A stretch of 64,000 bases of DNA. It comes from Herbaspirillum robiniae (GTDB taxonomy: Bacteria; Pseudomonadota; Gammaproteobacteria; Burkholderiales; Burkholderiaceae_D). Below are positions 17,119-28,406 of this stretch, piece by piece. Position 1 is the first letter of the stretch. The number at the start of each line of letters is the position of its first letter. Location of the stretch: NCBI RefSeq assembly GCF_002213415.1, contig NZ_NJGU01000016.1, positions 1-64,000 of the forward strand, written 5' to 3'. Under the pieces are notes generated by a model. That model saw only the letters and a program-made list of their open reading frames with translations. It ran no database searches and had not been told where the DNA came from. The position numbers and the translations under genes were made by a program.

Positions 17119-18075
17119 TTAAAAGAATGGCGCTGCGTTACGTTTTTTTTCGTGGCCGCCGGCGGCCAGTTCCTCGATCTGGAACATGTCCGAAAATTCG
17201 CAGCATTCCTGCGCCAGCATCAGGATCGAGGAGATGAAGCTGCTCCTGCGCTCGCTGCGGTAGAGCGCGACGTAGGGCACGTCGGGCAGCTTGGGGGTGG
17301 TCTCCACGATTTCCAGCGTGCCGCCCTCGATCAGCGGGCGCAGCGGCTTGTAGGGCAGGTAGCTCACGCCCATGCCCGAGACGGTCAGGCCGATCAGCGC
17401 CACCACGCTGCTGCAGGAGAGCGAGTGGCTGGGGAAGATCGACTGCGACTTGATCCAGCGGTCATAGATGATGCCGGTGCCGGACTTGTTGCCCTGGGTC
17501 AGGATGGTGTGGGAGGCCAGCTCGTGCATGCGCAGCGGCCGCCGGCGCTCGCCGATCAGGCCCGGGCGCGCCAGCCATACGCTGCGCACGGCGGCCAGCG
17601 GCAGCGCCGACAGTCCCGGCTCGGCGAAGGCGTCGGGCACGATGATGGCGTCCATCTCGTCGTTGAGGAGCTTGTCGCGCAGGTTCACGCTCAGGTCCAC
17701 GTCCGGCTCGATCACCACCCGCGGATAGTGCTGGTGGATGCGGCGCACCAGGCGCGGCAGCCAGGTCATCGCCGTCAGTTCGGTCACGCCGATGCGCAGG
17801 CGGCGCTCGATCACCTCGGGTTTGCTGAACTGCTCGATGGCGATGTCGCGCTGCTCCAGCAGGCGCCGCGCGATCAGCAGCATTTCCTCGCCTTTTTCGG
17901 TCAGGCGCGCCTGGCGCTGCTCGCGGTCGAACAGCGGCGTGTCGAAACTGGTCTCCAGTTCCTTGATGCGCTTGGAGACCGCGGACTGCGTGGTGTTGAG
18001 CTTGCGCGCCGCCGGCGCGAAGCCGCCGAGGGTGGCGATCCAGTAGAGGGCTTCGAGTTGCTTGAACGAGAACAT
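17119..18075 (-). CDS. LysR-family regulator
   Basis: A 318-residue LysR-type regulator. The helix-turn-helix lies in residues 1-60 (FKQLEALYWIATLGGFAPAARKLN, TQSAVSKRIKELE), with wing EKGEEMLLIARRLLEQ, and the effector domain follows to about 295. The C-terminus ends in a basic tail. The ATG at 18075 matches family N-termini; the longer open frame upstream overlaps a promoter-like stretch before feoA. It lies divergently from the feo operon, 204 bp away, yet feo carries a Fur box, so a regulatory link is uncertain. No target is obvious downstream. Confidence 0.88.
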   Translation of the reverse strand: MFSFKQLEALYWIATLGGFAPAARKLNTTQSAVSKRIKELETSFDTPLFDREQRQARLTEKGEEMLLIARRLLEQRDIAIEQFSKPEVIERRLRIGVTELTAMTWLPRLVRRIHQHYPRVVIEPDVDLSVNLRDKLLNDEMDAIIVPDAFAEPGLSALPLAAVRSVWLARPGLIGERRRPLRMHELASHTILTQGNKSGTGIIYDRWIKSQSIFPSHSLSCSSVVALIGLTVSGMGVSYLPYKPLRPLIEGGTLEIVETTPKLPDVPYVALYRSERRSSFISSILMLAQECCEFSDMFQIEELAAGGHEKKRNAAPFF

Positions 18076-18219
18076 GGGCTTTCCTGGTGGGCCGCCCCGG
18101 GGCGCGGCCGATGGCGCATTGTAGAGCAAGCCCCGGCGGCGCCCCGCGGATGCTGCGTCATATTGCCGCACAAGCGCCTGGGCGCGGCGGCGAACGGGGC
18201 GCGCAGGCGGGCGGCCTTA

Positions 18220-18238
18220 TATAATGAGAATGCTTATC
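18220..18238 (+). promoter_or_regulatory. Fur box upstream of feoA
   Basis: TATAATGAGAATGCTTATC matches the 19-bp Fur consensus at 15 positions. It lies 42 bp before the feoA start, where Fur-Fe(II) would block transcription. This fits iron-repressed control of the ferrous uptake operon. Confidence 0.8.
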
Positions 18239-18279
18239 GATTCTGCTTGCCCAATTCTCCTCCCCATTATTTCCAAGCC

Positions 18280-18521
18280 ATGCGATTGACCGAATTAGCC
18301 AGGGGCGTTTCCGCCATCGTCGACCACGTTGCAGACATCCATGCCGCTGACGCGGTCGCGGGCCGCCTGCGCGACCTCGGATTCGTCAACGGCGAACCGG
18401 TGCGCATCGTCGCCGCCGCGCCCTGGGGCGGCGATCCCATCCTGGTGCAGATCGGCTCCACGCGCTTCGCCTTGCGCCGCGCCGAAGCCGACCGCGTGCG
18501 CCTGCGCGCCGGGGAGGCCCA

Positions 18522-18525
<4 letters not shown>
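18280..18525 (+). CDS. feoA: Ferrous iron transport accessory protein FeoA
   Basis: An 81-residue SH3-like cytoplasmic protein that assists FeoB in Fe(II) uptake. The fold signature is visible: LTELARGVSAIVDHV, RLRDLGFVNGEPVRIV near residues 35-50, and GDPILVQIGSTRFALRRAEADRV, the FeoA beta core. The TGA overlaps the ATG of feoB (ATGA), so translation is coupled. The ribosome site is weak. A Fur box sits directly upstream. Confidence 0.95.
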
Positions 18526-20350
<1,825 letters not shown>

Positions 20351-20354
<4 letters not shown>

Positions 20355-20635
20355 GCGCGCTCTGGTGGCAATACGCGGTGGTCGGCGCGCTGGTCGCGGC
20401 CAGTCTGTTCTACATGTTGCGCAAGCTGGCGCCCGCCGCCGCCTGGCGCTGGCAGGCGCGCTTTGCGACATGGCTGCTGCGCCGCCGCTCCCCACGCTGG
20501 CAAGCGCTCGGTCGCCGGCTGCTGCCCGCGCGCGCGGGCGGCGGTTGCGGCGGCGGCGCCTGCGACGGTTGCGGTGACAGCGGCGACGCCATGCCGCCGC
20601 TGGAGCAGAAGGTCACGTTTCACCGGCGCCGCTGA
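20351..20635 (+). CDS. FeoB-associated Cys-rich membrane protein (DUF6587-like)
   Basis: A 94-residue protein with one N-terminal membrane helix (about 6-24) and a basic, Trp/Arg-rich middle. Its Gly/Cys-rich patch has Cys66, Cys71 and Cys74. It starts at an ATGA overlap with feoB, so it is coupled to the transporter. It occupies the place of FeoC but has no winged-helix features. FeoB-associated small Cys-rich proteins (DUF6587 in beta-proteobacteria) fit this description, and metal binding or redox contact at the membrane is a reasonable guess. Confidence 0.8.
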
Positions 20636-20644
20636 AGCGCGTTT

Positions 20645-20666
20645 CCGGCCCCGGTCCCGGGGCCGG
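20645..20666 (+). terminator. GC-rich palindrome after the feo operon
   Basis: CCGGCCCCGG and CCGGGGCCGG form a perfect 10-bp stem with a 2-base centre, nine bases after the feo operon stop. The following bases are pyrimidine-rich but lack a true T-run, so termination is probable but weaker than canonical. Confidence 0.5.
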
Positions 20667-20789
20667 ATCTTCTTCCCGTTCCTCCCCTCTCAACCCCTTT
20701 TTGCGCAGCTCGCGGGAACGCCGTCCCGCGCGGCGGGAGCGCGTGCGCGCGGCAAAGCCATGCCGATATCGATCCGATAATTCATTCTT

Positions 20790-20825
20790 AAAAGCGATGC
20801 TTATTGATAATTAAATATCGCTTTT
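20790..20825 (+). terminator. AT-rich stem-loop with T-run
   Basis: AAAAGCGAT (20790-20798) pairs with ATCGCTTTT (20817-20825), followed by more T residues, with an 18-nt AT-rich loop. It lies between the feo operon and the RraA-like gene and can serve as a second terminator. The long loop leaves doubt, and it may instead be part of the next gene's leader. Confidence 0.5.
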
Positions 20826-20889
20826 TTTAACATTTCATCACTCCTATGATGCGGCCATACCCAATAACAAACGCATCGAGGAGATCAAC

Positions 20890-21573
20890 ATGGCGACCAA
20901 TGCCACTGTTCCCGTTTCGCCTTTCCAGATCCATCCCGTCACCGCACCCGCACCGGCCGCCACCATCGCCGCGCTGCAGGACATCGTGGTCTCGCACCTC
21001 TCGGACAACCTGCAGCGCCTGTGCGGGCTGGGCGGCCTGCGCCGCATCCACGGCAGCAAGAAGCTGGTCGGCACCGCCGTCACCGTCAAGACCCGTCCCG
21101 GCGACAACCTGCTGATCTACAAGGCGCTGATGATGATGCAGCCTGGCCACGTGCTGGTGGTCGACGGCGGCGGCGAGGGCAGCAACGCGCTGGTCGGCGA
21201 ACTGATCATGCTGTACGCGCAGCAGCGCGGCTGCGCCGGCTTCGTGCTGGACGCCGCGGTGCGCGACACCGCCGCCTTCGCCGAGGCCGACTTCCCTTGC
21301 TACGCGCGTTCGGTGTCGCATCGCGGCCCCTACAAGAACGGTCCGGGCCACATCAACGTGCCGGTCACCATCGGCGGCCAGGTGGTCAATCCCGGCGACA
21401 TCGTGGTGGGCGACGAGGACGGCCTGGTGTCGTTCCCGCAGGCGCAGGCCGAGGCGCTCATCGCCGCGGCGCGCAAGACCCAGGCCTACGAAGACGCCAT
21501 CAAGGCCGAGATCGCCAACGGCCGCGTCGAGCAGGAATGGCTCACGCGCGTGCTGTCGCCGTTCGGCCTGTAA
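20890..21573 (+). CDS. RraA-family CHA aldolase/oxaloacetate decarboxylase
   Basis: A 227-residue RraA-like protein. Members with this length and context are 4-carboxy-4-hydroxy-2-oxoadipate or HMG aldolases, which split the 2-oxoacid to pyruvate and also decarboxylate oxaloacetate, with a divalent metal. The signature is GEL (103-105), then AGFVLDAAVRD with Arg125 and Asp126 for substrate and metal. VNPGDIVVGDEDGLV is the conserved C-terminal block. Start: ATG after GAGGAG. An aminotransferase lies 52 bp downstream, and the amino acid ABC genes follow. No gallate or protocatechuate genes are near, so the physiological substrate is open. Confidence 0.85.
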   Translation: MATNATVPVSPFQIHPVTAPAPAATIAALQDIVVSHLSDNLQRLCGLGGLRRIHGSKKLVGTAVTVKTRPGDNLLIYKALMMMQPGHVLVVDGGGEGSNALVGELIMLYAQQRGCAGFVLDAAVRDTAAFAEADFPCYARSVSHRGPYKNGPGHINVPVTIGGQVVNPGDIVVGDEDGLVSFPQAQAEALIAAARKTQAYEDAIKAEIANGRVEQEWLTRVLSPFGL

Positions 21574-21625
21574 TCAGCGCAGCGCCCGCAGCGCCGTCTC
21601 CCTTTTCATCTTTCCGGAGTTTGCA

Positions 21626-22831
21626 TTGGATTCCCGACTCGCCCACCGGCTTGACAGCGTCAAGCCATCGCCCAGCATGGCCGCCAAGGCTCGCGTCGAC
21701 GCCCTGCGCGCCGAAGGCCGCAACATCGTCGACTTCACCATCGGCGAGCCCGACTTCGCCACGCCGCCGCACATCGTGGCCGCCGGCGTGGCCGCGCTCA
21801 ACGGCGGCCAGACCCGCTACACCGCCGCTACCGGCACGCCGGCGCTGCGCCGCGCCATCGCCGCCAAGCTGGAGCGCGAGAACTCGCTTTCCTACGCCAT
21901 CGAGCAGATCGTGGTGGGCATCGGCGCCAAGCACATCATTTACAATGCCTTCGCTGCAACGCTGAACGAAGGAGACGAAGTCATCATTCCGACGCCGTTC
22001 TGGGTGTCGTATCCGGACATGGTGGCCATCAACGGCGGCAAGCCCGTGATCGTCGGCTGCGACGAGAGCTCGGGCTTCAAGCTGACCGCCGCCGCGCTCG
22101 AAAAGAGCATCACGCCGCGCACCCGCTGGCTGGTGCTCAACACTCCCAACAATCCCAGCGGCGCCGTCTATTCGGCCGGTGAACTGAAGGCCCTGTGCGA
22201 GGTGCTGATGCGCCATCCGCACGTGTGGGTGATGACCGACGAGATCTACGAACACTTCGTCTACGGCGGCGCCAGGCATGTGTCGCCGCTGCAGGTGGAG
22301 CCCGCGCTGGCCCAGCGCACGCTGGTCATCAACGGCGTCTCCAAGGCCTATGCCATGACCGGCTGGCGCATCGGCTACGGCGCCGGTCCGCTGCCGCTGA
22401 TGAAGGCCATCGCGCTGCTGATCACGCAGAGCACCACCTGTGCCTCCGGCGCCAGCCAGGCGGCCGCGGTGGAGGCGCTGTCCGGTGCGCAGCAATGCGT
22501 GGCCGAAGGCGCGGCGCTGTTCGCCCAGCGCGGCGAGCGCATCGTCGCGCTGGTCAACGCCATCGACGGCATCCGCTGCCTGGCGCCGGACGGCGCCTTC
22601 TACATCTTCCCGAGCGTGCAGGGCCTGCTGGGCCGCACCACGCCGCAGGGCAAGACGCTGGACAACGACGTCGACGTGATGATGTACCTGCTGGAGCAGG
22701 CCGGCGTGGCCACCATCGACGGCACTTCCTACGGGCAGCCCGGTTACCTGCGCATTTCCTTCGCCACGTCGATGGAGCAGATCGAACAGGGTTGCGCGCG
22801 CATCGCCGAGGCGGTGGCGGCGCTGAAGTAA
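21626..22831 (+). CDS. Class I PLP aminotransferase, aspartate-type
   Basis: A 401-residue fold-type I aminotransferase of the AspC/PatA-like I-alpha group. It begins at a TTG codon, six bases after CGGAG; the N-terminus MDSRLAHRLDSVKPSPSMAA aligns with family starts, so the rare start is preferred over an internal ATG. Active-site elements are NTPNNPSGA (about 172-179), DEIYEH with Asp205 and Tyr208, the Schiff-base Lys240 in NGVSKAYAMTGWRIGYG, and Arg248. It sits between a CHA-type aldolase and a polar amino acid ABC transporter. This suggests transamination of an imported amino acid to a 2-oxoacid that the aldolase might process. Confidence 0.9.
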   Translation: MDSRLAHRLDSVKPSPSMAAKARVDALRAEGRNIVDFTIGEPDFATPPHIVAAGVAALNGGQTRYTAATGTPALRRAIAAKLERENSLSYAIEQIVVGIGAKHIIYNAFAATLNEGDEVIIPTPFWVSYPDMVAINGGKPVIVGCDESSGFKLTAAALEKSITPRTRWLVLNTPNNPSGAVYSAGELKALCEVLMRHPHVWVMTDEIYEHFVYGGARHVSPLQVEPALAQRTLVINGVSKAYAMTGWRIGYGAGPLPLMKAIALLITQSTTCASGASQAAAVEALSGAQQCVAEGAALFAQRGERIVALVNAIDGIRCLAPDGAFYIFPSVQGLLGRTTPQGKTLDNDVDVMMYLLEQAGVATIDGTSYGQPGYLRISFATSMEQIEQGCARIAEAVAALK

Positions 22832-22965
22832 GGCCGGCCGGCAGCAGGCGGCATGCAGCAGGACATGCCGGCCCGGGAGGCCGGCAACGATAGATCGGCC
22901 ACGCAAAAAAGGCCGCAATCAAACCGGGGGCGCCAGCCGGCGTCCCCTCTTTCAGGAGAGGGATC

Positions 22966-23781
22966 ATGATGCAATTCAAGAAAACCATTCTGGCAGCCGC
23001 GCTGCTGGCCGCCAGCTTCTCGGCCGCGGCCGACCAGCTGGCCGACATCAAGCAGAAGGGCACCCTGGTGTGCGGCACCCTAGGCACCGCCGAGCCGTTC
23101 AGCTTCCCCAACCAGCAGACCCGCGAGATCCAGGGCTACGACGTCGACTTCTGCAAGGCCATCGCCAAGAACCTGGGCGTGAAGCTGGAGCTGAAGATGA
23201 TCTCGGTGGCCGCCCGCATTCCCGAGCTGCAGCAGAACCGCGTCGACATCGTGATCGCCAACCTCGGCTGGACCGCCGAGCGCGCCGAGCAGATCGCCTA
23301 CTCCGACGCCTACTACGCCAGCCCGCAGAAGGTCGCCGTGAAGCGCTCCTCCGGCTACAAGTCGCCGGCCGACCTGGGTGGCAAGCGCGTCTCCGCGACC
23401 AAGGGCTCGACCTCGGAACTGGCCGTGCGCAAGGCCATCCCGACCGCCTCCGTGACCACCTTCCAGGATCCGCCGGCCGGCTTCCTGGCCATGCAGCAGG
23501 GCAAGGTCGAAGGCTTCGCCGTGTCCGAGCTGATGCTCTCCAAGTTCCAGGCCCAGGTCGAGAGCAGCTCGCCGATCGACATCCTCAACCCGCCGCTGAT
23601 CAACGAGCTGTGGGGCGTGGGCATGCGCAAGGAAGAGGGCGGCCTGATCAAGCAGGTCAACGCCACGCTGGAAGGCATGGAAAAGTCGGGCGAAGCGCAG
23701 CAGATCTTCGACAAGTGGTTCGGCGCATCCACCCAGTACAAGCTCAAGCGCGATTTCAAGATCGAGCCGATCAAGGGTTAA
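22966..23781 (+). CDS. Polar amino acid ABC transporter, binding protein
   Basis: A 271-residue family 3 extracellular solute-binding protein. The signal peptide is residues 1-22 (FSAAA cleavage region). The mature chain opens LADIKQKGTLVCGTLG, then IQGYDVDFCKAIAKNLG and ARIPELQQNRVDIVIAN, all typical of amino acid binding proteins, and SVAARIPELQQNRVD holds the expected ligand arginine. It is the first gene of a complete importer with two permeases and an ATPase. A stable hairpin at 23859 separates it from the permease genes, which usually gives more binding protein than permease. Confidence 0.92.
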   Translation: MMQFKKTILAAALLAASFSAAADQLADIKQKGTLVCGTLGTAEPFSFPNQQTREIQGYDVDFCKAIAKNLGVKLELKMISVAARIPELQQNRVDIVIANLGWTAERAEQIAYSDAYYASPQKVAVKRSSGYKSPADLGGKRVSATKGSTSELAVRKAIPTASVTTFQDPPAGFLAMQQGKVEGFAVSELMLSKFQAQVESSSPIDILNPPLINELWGVGMRKEEGGLIKQVNATLEGMEKSGEAQQIFDKWFGASTQYKLKRDFKIEPIKG

Positions 23782-23858
23782 GTCCCCGGCATCGTGATAT
23801 CGAGGCAGGCGCAGCGCGCCTGCCCAGCCGCATCACCTGACCGCGCAAGGCGGTCGCG

Positions 23859-23890
23859 ACGGCGCCGGGCCCGGGGAGGACCGGCGCCGT
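23859..23890 (+). promoter_or_regulatory. Intra-operon hairpin between binding protein and permease
   Basis: ACGGCGCCGG and CCGGCGCCGT form a perfect 10-bp stem with a 12-nt loop and no T-run. Such structures protect the upstream binding-protein transcript from 3' decay or attenuate reading into permease genes. Confidence 0.6.
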
Positions 23891-23908
23891 GCATTGCAGG
23901 AGACCTCC

Positions 23909-24601
23909 ATGAAACTGGATTTTTCGGTGCTGCTGCGCGAGGACTACCCGCGCATGATCATCGAGGGCGTGATCACCATGCTCAAGCTGACCGCCTACTC
24001 GTGGCTGCTGGCCATGGCGGTGGGCATCGTGCTGGCGGTGATCCGCATGAGCAACAACCGCGTGGCCACCGGCTTCGTCGCCGGCTATGTCGAGTACCAC
24101 CAGAACGTGCCCATGCTGGTGCAGATCTTCCTCTGGTACTTCGGCGTGCCGACCCTGCTGCCGGACTCGGTGCAGCTGTGGTTCAACATGCATCGCAGCG
24201 ATTTCCTGTTCGCCACCATCGCGGTGGGCCTGGCCATGGGCGCCTACATGTCCGAGGGCCTGCGCGGCGGCATCCGCTCGATCCCGCGCTCGCAGATGGA
24301 GGCGGCGCGCGCGTTGGGGCTGTCCTACCTCAAGGCCTCGCGCCTGGTGATCCTGCCGCAGGCGCTGCGCCTGGCGCTGCCCACGCTGGTGAGCTACAGC
24401 GTGCTGCTGTTCAAGAACACCAGCCTGGCGATGGTGATCGGCGTGGCCGAGCTGACCTACGCCACGCGTGAAATCGAAAGCCAGTCCTTCCACACCGTGG
24501 AAATCTACCTCGTGTCCACCATGATCTATCTCGGCATCTCGCTCTTGATCATGGCCGCCGGCGCGGCGCTGGAAAACCGCTACCGCATCAAGACGCGCTG
24601 A
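23909..24601 (+). CDS. Polar amino acid ABC transporter, permease 1
   Basis: A 230-residue HisM/GltJ-type permease with about five membrane helices. The EAA loop reads SQMEAARALGLSYLKASRLVILPQALR, the ATPase-docking motif. The ATG at 23909 follows AGGAGA; an upstream TTG in frame would add only five residues. It forms a heterodimeric channel with the next gene. Confidence 0.93.
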   Translation: MKLDFSVLLREDYPRMIIEGVITMLKLTAYSWLLAMAVGIVLAVIRMSNNRVATGFVAGYVEYHQNVPMLVQIFLWYFGVPTLLPDSVQLWFNMHRSDFLFATIAVGLAMGAYMSEGLRGGIRSIPRSQMEAARALGLSYLKASRLVILPQALRLALPTLVSYSVLLFKNTSLAMVIGVAELTYATREIESQSFHTVEIYLVSTMIYLGISLLIMAAGAALENRYRIKTR

Positions 24602-24611
24602 AGGGGCCGCC

Positions 24612-25358
24612 ATGAACGACATCTACGACATCATCCGCGACAACTGGGTGCTGCTGCTGGTCGGGCAGTATCCGCACGGCCCGCTGGGCGGGCTGGCGAT
24701 CACGCTGATCCTCTCCGTGCTGGGCCTCATTCTCGCGTTTCCGGTCAGCGTGCTGCTGGCGCTGGGGCGCGTCTCGCCCTTGCGCGTGCTGCGCGTGCCG
24801 GCCACCGTCATCGTCTACCTCGCCCGCGGCGTGCCGCTGGTGATGTTCATCTTCTGGGTCTACTTCTTCGTGCCGCTGCTGATCGGGCGCACGGTGTCGG
24901 GCTTCACTACCATGCTGATCACGCTGGTGATCTACGAGGCGGCCTACCTGGCCGAGGTGATCCGCGCCGGCATCGAGGGCCTGCCGCGCGGCCAGGTGGA
25001 AGCTTCGCGCGCGCTCGGCATGAGCTACCTGCAGACCATGTTCAAGGTGGTGCTGCCGCAGGCGCTGTACAACATGCTGCCGGCGATGATCAGCCAGTTC
25101 GTCTCCAACATCAAGGAGACCTCGCTGGGCTACGTGATCAGCGTCAACGAGCTGACCTTCGCCGCCAACCAGATCAACAGCATGCTGCTGACCAAGCCGT
25201 TCCCGGTCTTCGTGATGCTGGCGCTGATCTATTTCGTGCTGTGCTTCATGCTCACGCGCATGGCGCGCGTCGTGGAGAAACGCATCGCCGCCAAGCGCGC
25301 GGCCAACCCCGTGAACCCGGCGCCGCAGGCTCAGGCCGCGCCCGCGGTCGCGGCCTGA
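24612..25358 (+). CDS. Polar amino acid ABC transporter, permease 2
   Basis: A 248-residue HisQ/GltK-type permease beginning 10 bp after its partner. It has about five membrane helices and the docking loop [27 protein letters not shown] 20-residue Ala/Pro-rich tail ends the protein. Short spacing implies one transcript with the preceding and following genes. Confidence 0.93.
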   Translation: MNDIYDIIRDNWVLLLVGQYPHGPLGGLAITLILSVLGLILAFPVSVLLALGRVSPLRVLRVPATVIVYLARGVPLVMFIFWVYFFVPLLIGRTVSGFTTMLITLVIYEAAYLAEVIRAGIEGLPRGQVEASRALGMSYLQTMFKVVLPQALYNMLPAMISQFVSNIKETSLGYVISVNELTFAANQINSMLLTKPFPVFVMLALIYFVLCFMLTRMARVVEKRIAAKRAANPVNPAPQAQAAPAVAA

Positions 25359-25380
25359 ACCAAAACGAGGAGCAACGCAT

Positions 25381-26145
25381 ATGGCGAGCAACAACCAGAC
25401 CGCAGGCAATCCGGCCATGATTTCCTTCGACGGCGTCAACAAGTGGTACGGCGCCTACCACGCGCTGGCCGAGGTCAGCGCCGAAGTGGCCAAGGGCGAA
25501 GTGGTGGTGATCTGCGGCCCGTCCGGCTCGGGCAAGTCGACCCTGATCCGCACCGTCAACCGCCTGGAAGAGATCCAGAAAGGCCGCATCGTCTTCGACG
25601 GCCAGGACATCCACGCGCCCAAGCTGGACCTGAACCATTTCCGCAGCCGCGTCGGTTTCGTGTTCCAGAGCTTCAACCTGTTCCCGCACCTGTCGGTGGC
25701 GGAGAACATCATGATGGCGCCGATCAACGTGCTCAGGAAAAAACGCAGCGACGCCCGCGTGCGCGCGCTGGAGCTGCTCGAGCGGGTCGGCCTGGCGTCC
25801 AAGGCCGAGGCCTTTCCCGGCCAACTCTCCGGCGGCCAGCAGCAGCGCGTGGCGATCGCCCGCGCGCTGGCCATGGATCCGCCGGCCATGCTGTTCGACG
25901 AGCCGACTTCGGCGCTCGACCCCGAGATGGTGGGCGAGGTGCTGCAGGTGATGAAGGAGCTGGCGCGCGAGGGCATGACCATGATGTGCGTGACCCACGA
26001 GATGAACTTCGCCCGCGAGGTGGCCGACCGCGTCTGGTTCATGGACCACGGCAAGCTGGTCGAGACCGGCACGCCCGAGCAGTTCTTCAGCCATCCGCAA
26101 AGCGAGCGGGCGCGCAAATTCCTGGCCGAACTGCGCAATCACTGA
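25381..26145 (+). CDS. Polar amino acid ABC transporter, ATPase (GlnQ-like)
   Basis: A 254-residue ATP-binding protein energising the two permeases upstream. Walker [10 protein letters not shown] is at 46-54, the Q-loop is in [11 protein letters not shown], the signature is [15 protein letters not shown] near 150, Walker B is [11 protein letters not shown], and the switch His is in CVTHE. The sequence pattern is that of the GlnQ/HisP group. It completes the four-gene importer; an MCP follows 37 bp downstream and may share the transcript, which would link transport of the amino acid to chemotaxis. Confidence 0.95.
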   Translation: MASNNQTAGNPAMISFDGVNKWYGAYHALAEVSAEVAKGEVVVICGPSGSGKSTLIRTVNRLEEIQKGRIVFDGQDIHAPKLDLNHFRSRVGFVFQSFNLFPHLSVAENIMMAPINVLRKKRSDARVRALELLERVGLASKAEAFPGQLSGGQQQRVAIARALAMDPPAMLFDEPTSALDPEMVGEVLQVMKELAREGMTMMCVTHEMNFAREVADRVWFMDHGKLVETGTPEQFFSHPQSERARKFLAELRNH

Positions 26146-26182
26146 CGCCGCCGCAAGCGCCGGCAAGCACAAGGGGAAAAGC

Positions 26183-27817
26183 ATGAAATGGAATGACGTG
26201 CGCGTATCGGTGCGCCTGTCGGCCTGCATCACGGGCCTGCTGGTGGCCATGCTGTCGGTGGCTGCGGCCACCCAGTACACCACGCTGCGCTCGATGGAAG
26301 CGGCGCAGGATTCGGTGCGCGATTACGACCAGCGCATCATCACTGCCGTGCGCTGGCTGGGCGCGGCCGAGCTGACCAGCGAGCGCATGGTGGGCGCGCT
26401 CAACACCTCCGACGGCGACCTCGCCATGCGTTACGAGCAGGAGGTGCAGGCCGGCCGCGAGCAGATGGCCAAATTGGAGAAGGAGATCGCCGCGCATGAA
26501 CTGAGCGACGGCGACCGCGCCTCGCTGGCCGCCATCGAGGCGGCGCGCAACAAGCTCGCCGGCATCTCCAGGGCCGCCACCGAGCTGTCTTACAAGGGGG
26601 ATATCGGCGGCGTGCAGACCATGATAGACGGCGAGCTCAAGCCCGCTATCGCGGCCTATCTCGGCGCGCTCAAGAAGTTCGTCAGCCTGGAAGAACAACA
26701 GCGCGACCAGGTGGTGGCCGACGTCGCCGCCCAGAACCGGCGGCTGACCAGCGCCGGCCTGATCGGCGCGGCGCTGCTGCTGGCCTTCGGCATTGCCACC
26801 GCGCGCCTGATCGCGCGTTCCATCACGCGCCCGCTGGCGCGCGCGGTGGAGCAGGCCGAGAAGATCGCGCACGGCAACCTGCTGCGCAGCCCCGATGAAG
26901 GACAGGTCGCCCGTCGCGATGAATTCGGCCAGTTGCAGCAGGCGCTGGAACGCATGTCCGAGGGACTGCGCACGCTGGTGTCGCAGGTGCGCGGCGGCGT
27001 GGGTTCGGTGTCCACCGCCACCTCCGAGATCGCCAGCGGCAACCAGGAGCTGGCGCAACGCACCGAGCAGACCGTGGGCAACCTGCAGGTCACCGCGGCC
27101 AGCATGGAAGAGTTCGCCGGCACCATCGCGCAATCGGCCGACACCGCGCGCCAGGCCAGCCGGCTGGCGGTGCAGGCCGCGCAGTCGGCCAGCCGCGGCG
27201 GCCAGGTGATGGGCGAGGTGGTGCAGCGCATGGAGCAGATCTCGGACTCCTCGCGCAAGATCGGCGAGATCACCGGCGTGATCGACGGCATCGCTTTCCA
27301 GACCAATATCCTGGCGCTCAATGCCGCGGTGGAAGCGGCGCGCGCCGGCGAGCAGGGCAGGGGCTTCGCGGTGGTGGCCACCGAGGTGCGCACGCTGGCC
27401 CAGCGCAGCGCCACGGCCGCGCGCGAGATCAAGGAGCTGATCGCCGCCTCGGTGCAGACGGTCGACGCCGGCGGCCAGCTGGTGCAGCAGGCCGGCTCGG
27501 CCATGCAGGAGATCGTCGGCGACGTGCATCGCGTGAGCGACCTGATCGGCGAGATCACCGCCGCCGCGGCCGAACAGAACAGCGGCATCAGCCAGGTCAA
27601 CGCGGCCTTGTCCGACCTCGACGCCATGACGCAGCAGAACGCCGCGCTGGTGGAGCAGGCCTCGGCCGCCGCCGAGTCGCTGCGCGACCAGGCCGCCGGG
27701 CTGGCGCAACTGGTCAGCGTGTTCGAGATCGAAGAGCGCCATCCGCGCGCATCGGCGCCGGCGCGCGCGCAACAGTCCTCTCTGGAAGCGCCGCTCGTGC
27801 AAGCGATCGGTGTCTGA
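26183..27817 (+). CDS. Methyl-accepting chemotaxis protein after amino acid transporter
   Basis: A 544-residue chemoreceptor. TM1 is at about 11-30, a helical periplasmic domain of about 160 residues follows, TM2 is at about 193-212, then HAMP and the signalling region. The tip sequence [14 protein letters not shown] then [15 protein letters not shown] is consensus. The C-terminal [21 protein letters not shown] helix carries methylation-type Glu/Gln pairs. It starts 37 bp after the GlnQ-like gene, so it may read through from the transporter operon and sense the same amino acid; this is an inference from position. A UUCG-loop terminator follows. Confidence 0.92.
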   Translation: MKWNDVRVSVRLSACITGLLVAMLSVAAATQYTTLRSMEAAQDSVRDYDQRIITAVRWLGAAELTSERMVGALNTSDGDLAMRYEQEVQAGREQMAKLEKEIAAHELSDGDRASLAAIEAARNKLAGISRAATELSYKGDIGGVQTMIDGELKPAIAAYLGALKKFVSLEEQQRDQVVADVAAQNRRLTSAGLIGAALLLAFGIATARLIARSITRPLARAVEQAEKIAHGNLLRSPDEGQVARRDEFGQLQQALERMSEGLRTLVSQVRGGVGSVSTATSEIASGNQELAQRTEQTVGNLQVTAASMEEFAGTIAQSADTARQASRLAVQAAQSASRGGQVMGEVVQRMEQISDSSRKIGEITGVIDGIAFQTNILALNAAVEAARAGEQGRGFAVVATEVRTLAQRSATAAREIKELIAASVQTVDAGGQLVQQAGSAMQEIVGDVHRVSDLIGEITAAAAEQNSGISQVNAALSDLDAMTQQNAALVEQASAAAESLRDQAAGLAQLVSVFEIEERHPRASAPARAQQSSLEAPLVQAIGV

Positions 27818-27850
27818 CGGGTTTCGGGTTTGATCGCCCGGAACGTTTCG

Positions 27851-27874
27851 GGGCCGGTTCGCCGGCCCTTTTTT
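27851..27874 (+). terminator. Rho-independent terminator with TTCG tetraloop
   Basis: GGGCCGG and CCGGCCC close a TTCG tetraloop, followed by six T. It ends the MCP transcript, and its T-run touches the stop codon of the convergent HxlR gene. Confidence 0.93.
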
Positions 27875-28406
27875 ATTGCCCGCTTTTTTTGGGGCGACCG
27901 GGCGCGCGTTTGGCGGGCGCCTTCTTCACTTCCACCTGGCTTGCCGTGAGCGGCTTGCCGTCGCCGCCCATCGGTTGCATGCGCGGCAAGGTCTTGCCGG
28001 TCTTGCTCTCCACCAGCTTCGAGTGCGCCTCGCCGGGAGCGAACAGGTGCTGCTCGCCCCACTGGCGCAGGCCGATCACCACCGGCAGCAGCGCTTCGCC
28101 CTTTTTCGTGAGCACGTATTCGAGGTAGGCGCTGCCGTCGGAGGCGGGCACGCTGTCGAGGATGCCGGCGTCGGTCAATTTCTTCAGGCGGTCGGCCAGG
28201 ATGTTGCGCGCCACGCCGAGGTTGTCGCGGAACTCGCCGAAGCGGCGCAGGCCGTCGAAGGCATCGCGCACGATCAGCAGCGCCCAGCGGTCGCCGACGA
28301 TGTCCAGCGAACGTCCCACCGGGCATTGTTGGGCATAACCGGGGTGGTCGGCGGCGGGTTTCTTGCTGGTCGGCATGGCGGTCTGGAAAGTTGCGTTCAG
28401 TTGCAT
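27873..28406 (-). CDS. HxlR-family regulator of the divergent MFS gene
   Basis: A 177-residue winged-helix regulator of the HxlR/MarR-related family. The core CPVGRSLDIVGDRWALLIVRDAF is the family hallmark, with the recognition region RRFGEFRDNLGVARNILADRLKKL and the wing YVLTKKGEALLPVV. A basic Lys/Pro-rich tail of about 25 residues is extra. An internal ATG at 28376 would give a 167-residue form; neither start has a clear ribosome site. It is divergent from an MFS gene, and three related half-sites lie between and just within its start (28400-28498). Such regulators usually respond to reactive electrophiles or drugs. Confidence 0.88.
   Translation of the reverse strand: MQLNATFQTAMPTSKKPAADHPGYAQQCPVGRSLDIVGDRWALLIVRDAFDGLRRFGEFRDNLGVARNILADRLKKLTDAGILDSVPASDGSAYLEYVLTKKGEALLPVVIGLRQWGEQHLFAPGEAHSKLVESKTGKTLPRMQPMGGDGKPLTASQVEVKKAPAKRAPGRPKKSGQ

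Noticed and set aside
20795-20825. Second Fur box before the RraA-like gene (TGATAATTAAATATC)
   Set aside because: Only the left half fits the 7-1-7 pattern; the right half does not. A stem-loop explains the sequence better.
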